Assembly: GCA_900769905.1 (NCBI GenBank)
Contig: CAAGIL010000220.1
Span: forward strand, 1-16,013
Direction: 5' to 3'
DNA length: 16,013 nucleotides
DNA from: Rikenellaceae bacterium
GTDB lineage: Bacteria > Bacteroidota > Bacteroidia > Bacteroidales > UBA932
Shown here: piece by piece, positions 14,647 through 16,013 of the stretch
Layout: each line of letters begins with the position of its first letter
Numbering within the stretch: position 1 is the first letter of the stretch
Program-made: the position numbers and the translations under genes
Notes under the pieces: model-generated
What the model was told of the DNA's origin: nothing
The model's database searches: none
Seen by the model: only the letters and a program-made list of their open reading frames with translations

Positions 14647-15933
14647 ATGAGTATGAATACTATCAAGCTAAGTATTAATTATATATATATCCTTTTGATA
14701 ATTCTTTCCGTATGCGGATGCAATAAGGGAATGGAGAGTGATAAATTTGACGTTCCAAAAGAATGTGTCGGTCAGTATAGGGGCATAGATGAAGTTAAGA
14801 GAATTGCTCTCGATGCAGCAGTGTCTTTCTATCCTAGGACAAAGTCCCATTTAGGGAATCATCAAATTAAGGATATAGTATGTAAGGTGAGTAACCGGTC
14901 AAAATCATCACCTTCCATAGACACCTTGTATTACGTTGTAAATTTTGTGGATAACTCTGGATTTGCAATAATTTCAGCAAACAGGAGTGAAGAAGCATTA
15001 ATTGCAATAACTGAGGCTGGTTCTTATTCCGGAGAGACTACAGGAAATCCCGGATTTGATATGTATATGACTTTAACAGAGGAAAGATTGAGGAGTTCGG
15101 GGACTTATTCTTTAAGTCCAGATGAAATTATAGTCAATCGCGTTGACACCCTCGCTTGGAATGTTGAGGAAAAAGAACCACTCATAGATATTCATTGGCA
15201 CCAGTCCCGGCCATTTAACCTTTATTGTGGAGATGGAATGTATCCTGCAGGATGCCCTGCCATTGCTGTTGCCCAAGCTATGGCTTGTTTTCGCTACCCG
15301 CAGTCTATTTCTCTTTCATTTAATGGGCAAAACGGAACAACTCTTGATCTCCCTTGGGATCAAATGATCTCTCATATAACAGACCATACATCAGGTAATA
15401 ATAATTGTGAATTATGTCATATCAACGGCAAGTTTGTAAGAGAAATCGGGCAAAGGCTTAATGTTGATTATGATTCGGACGGCAGTGGCATTAATAATCC
15501 TCAAACTATCAAGAGTAATATCTCGTCACTCGGTTACACTTGTGATGATTATTCTCCATTTAACATTGATAACACAATAGAAAGTATCAGAAATAATAAT
15601 CCAGTAATTATCACTGGATTAATATATCCTAAAGGCCATGTATGGAATGTATTCGGCTATAGGACGTATTATCGCCATCTTGTGGATATTCAATCTGTTG
15701 GTGGGGGAAGGCCGCAACAAGTTGGAGAAAGTATTTCAGACTCGAAGTATTTATACTTGAATTATGGCTGGAACAATGACGAGTACATAGGGTATTTCCT
15801 TACATATCATCGTAGAAGGGATAGCGGTATTAGAGTTGTAGATGGGGGTGTTGTAGACAGTGTATATGTGAATATTTTTGATAAACCATATAATGAGTAT
15901 GTCTATACATTTAACAATTTTAAACCTTTATAA
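14647..15933 (+). CDS. C10 family cysteine protease lipoprotein (streptopain-like)
   Basis: A 428-residue secreted papain-fold protease with its inhibitory propeptide. The signal ends SVCGC with lipidated Cys25. Residues about 45-165 form the Spi-like prodomain (SGFAIISANRSEEALIAITE). The peptidase domain starts near 180 with RPFNLYCG; catalytic Cys203 is in PAGCPAIAVAQAM and catalytic His331 in KGHVWNVFGY. LNYGWNNDEYIGYF (371-384) gives the Trp-containing motif after the histidine. All key residues are present, so an active zymogen is likely. In Bacteroides fragilis C10 proteases (Bfp) are secreted or lipid-anchored and paired with inhibitor genes. ATG 14647 or 14653 could be the start; the predicted transcript begins too near 14647, so 14653 is possible. 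The gene is clearly AT-richer than the central operon, which fits a later arrival. A second lipoprotein gene follows after two bases. Confidence 0.9.
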   Translation: MSMNTIKLSINYIYILLIILSVCGCNKGMESDKFDVPKECVGQYRGIDEVKRIALDAAVSFYPRTKSHLGNHQIKDIVCKVSNRSKSSPSIDTLYYVVNFVDNSGFAIISANRSEEALIAITEAGSYSGETTGNPGFDMYMTLTEERLRSSGTYSLSPDEIIVNRVDTLAWNVEEKEPLIDIHWHQSRPFNLYCGDGMYPAGCPAIAVAQAMACFRYPQSISLSFNGQNGTTLDLPWDQMISHITDHTSGNNNCELCHINGKFVREIGQRLNVDYDSDGSGINNPQTIKSNISSLGYTCDDYSPFNIDNTIESIRNNNPVIITGLIYPKGHVWNVFGYRTYYRHLVDIQSVGGGRPQQVGESISDSKYLYLNYGWNNDEYIGYFLTYHRRRDSGIRVVDGGVVDSVYVNIFDKPYNEYVYTFNNFKPL

Positions 15934-15935
15934 TT

Positions 15936-16013
15936 ATGCTTAAGCGTTTTCCAATCATCTTTGCGATGGCACTGATGTTTGTGTCTTGCAGTGAAAGTGA
16001 ACCCGACTATTTC
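15936..16013 (+). CDS. Lipoprotein, N-terminal 26 residues only (runs off window)
   Basis: ATG at 15936, two bases after the C10 protease stop, opens MLKRFPIIFAMALMFVSC followed by SESEPDYF to the end of the window. This is a complete lipoprotein signal with lipobox FVSC and Cys18. The rest is outside, so the function cannot be read. Its tight spacing after a C10 protease makes a protease inhibitor of the Spi or staphostatin-like kind one possibility, since such pairs are known for this family; another protease or an unrelated lipoprotein are equally open. Confidence 0.75.
   Translation, partial: MLKRFPIIFAMALMFVSCSESEPDYF

Overview
The window comes from a Bacteroidales-type bacterium (phylum Bacteroidota). 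The evidence is a set of lipoproteins with short SPII signals, two BACON domains, a TonB-dependent receptor with an N-terminal carboxypeptidase-regulatory-like domain, a C10 (streptopain-like) protease, and promoters matching the Bacteroidota -33 TTTG / -7 TAnnTTTG pattern. I cannot name the genus. The central genes are GC-rich with strong C-ending codon bias; both flanks are more AT-rich with looser codon use and look like accessory DNA.

Left flank (1-1420): the 3' end of a RhuM-family gene, then a 228-base gap with a possible reverse-strand gene scrap, then a compact type II toxin-antitoxin pair. The pair is a ribbon-helix-helix antitoxin and a PIN-domain toxin overlapping by ATGA. It has its own Bacteroidota promoter, an inverted repeat over the start site that could be the autoregulatory operator, and a hairpin terminator.

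Centre (1546-13345): seven same-strand genes with almost no space between them: a BACON plus multi-OB-fold lipoprotein, a BACON plus DNA/RNA non-specific endonuclease lipoprotein, a secreted endonuclease/exonuclease/phosphatase-fold enzyme, a TonB-dependent receptor, a DUF5689-like OB-fold lipoprotein, an M3 (Dcp-like) lipoprotein peptidase, and gpmI. The first five make a coherent hypothesis: a cell-envelope system that binds and cuts extracellular nucleic acid and imports the products through a TonB-dependent channel without a SusD partner. The peptidase and the glycolytic gpmI lie downstream with 1- and 21-base gaps and may be co-transcribed. A weak hairpin terminator follows gpmI.

Right flank (13346-16013): an AAA-type ATPase of the bacterial 'archaeal-ATPase-like' family whose leader carries a 15-bp tandem repeat and an 18-bp palindrome; then a promoter with almost no leader driving an AT-rich C10 protease lipoprotein; then the first 26 codons of another lipoprotein.

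One signal that no gene explains is a strong avoidance of the tetranucleotide CATG across the central operon (7 occurrences in about 11.8 kb by hand scan), imposed through the choice of synonymous codon in front of each Met. It is weaker in the flanks.
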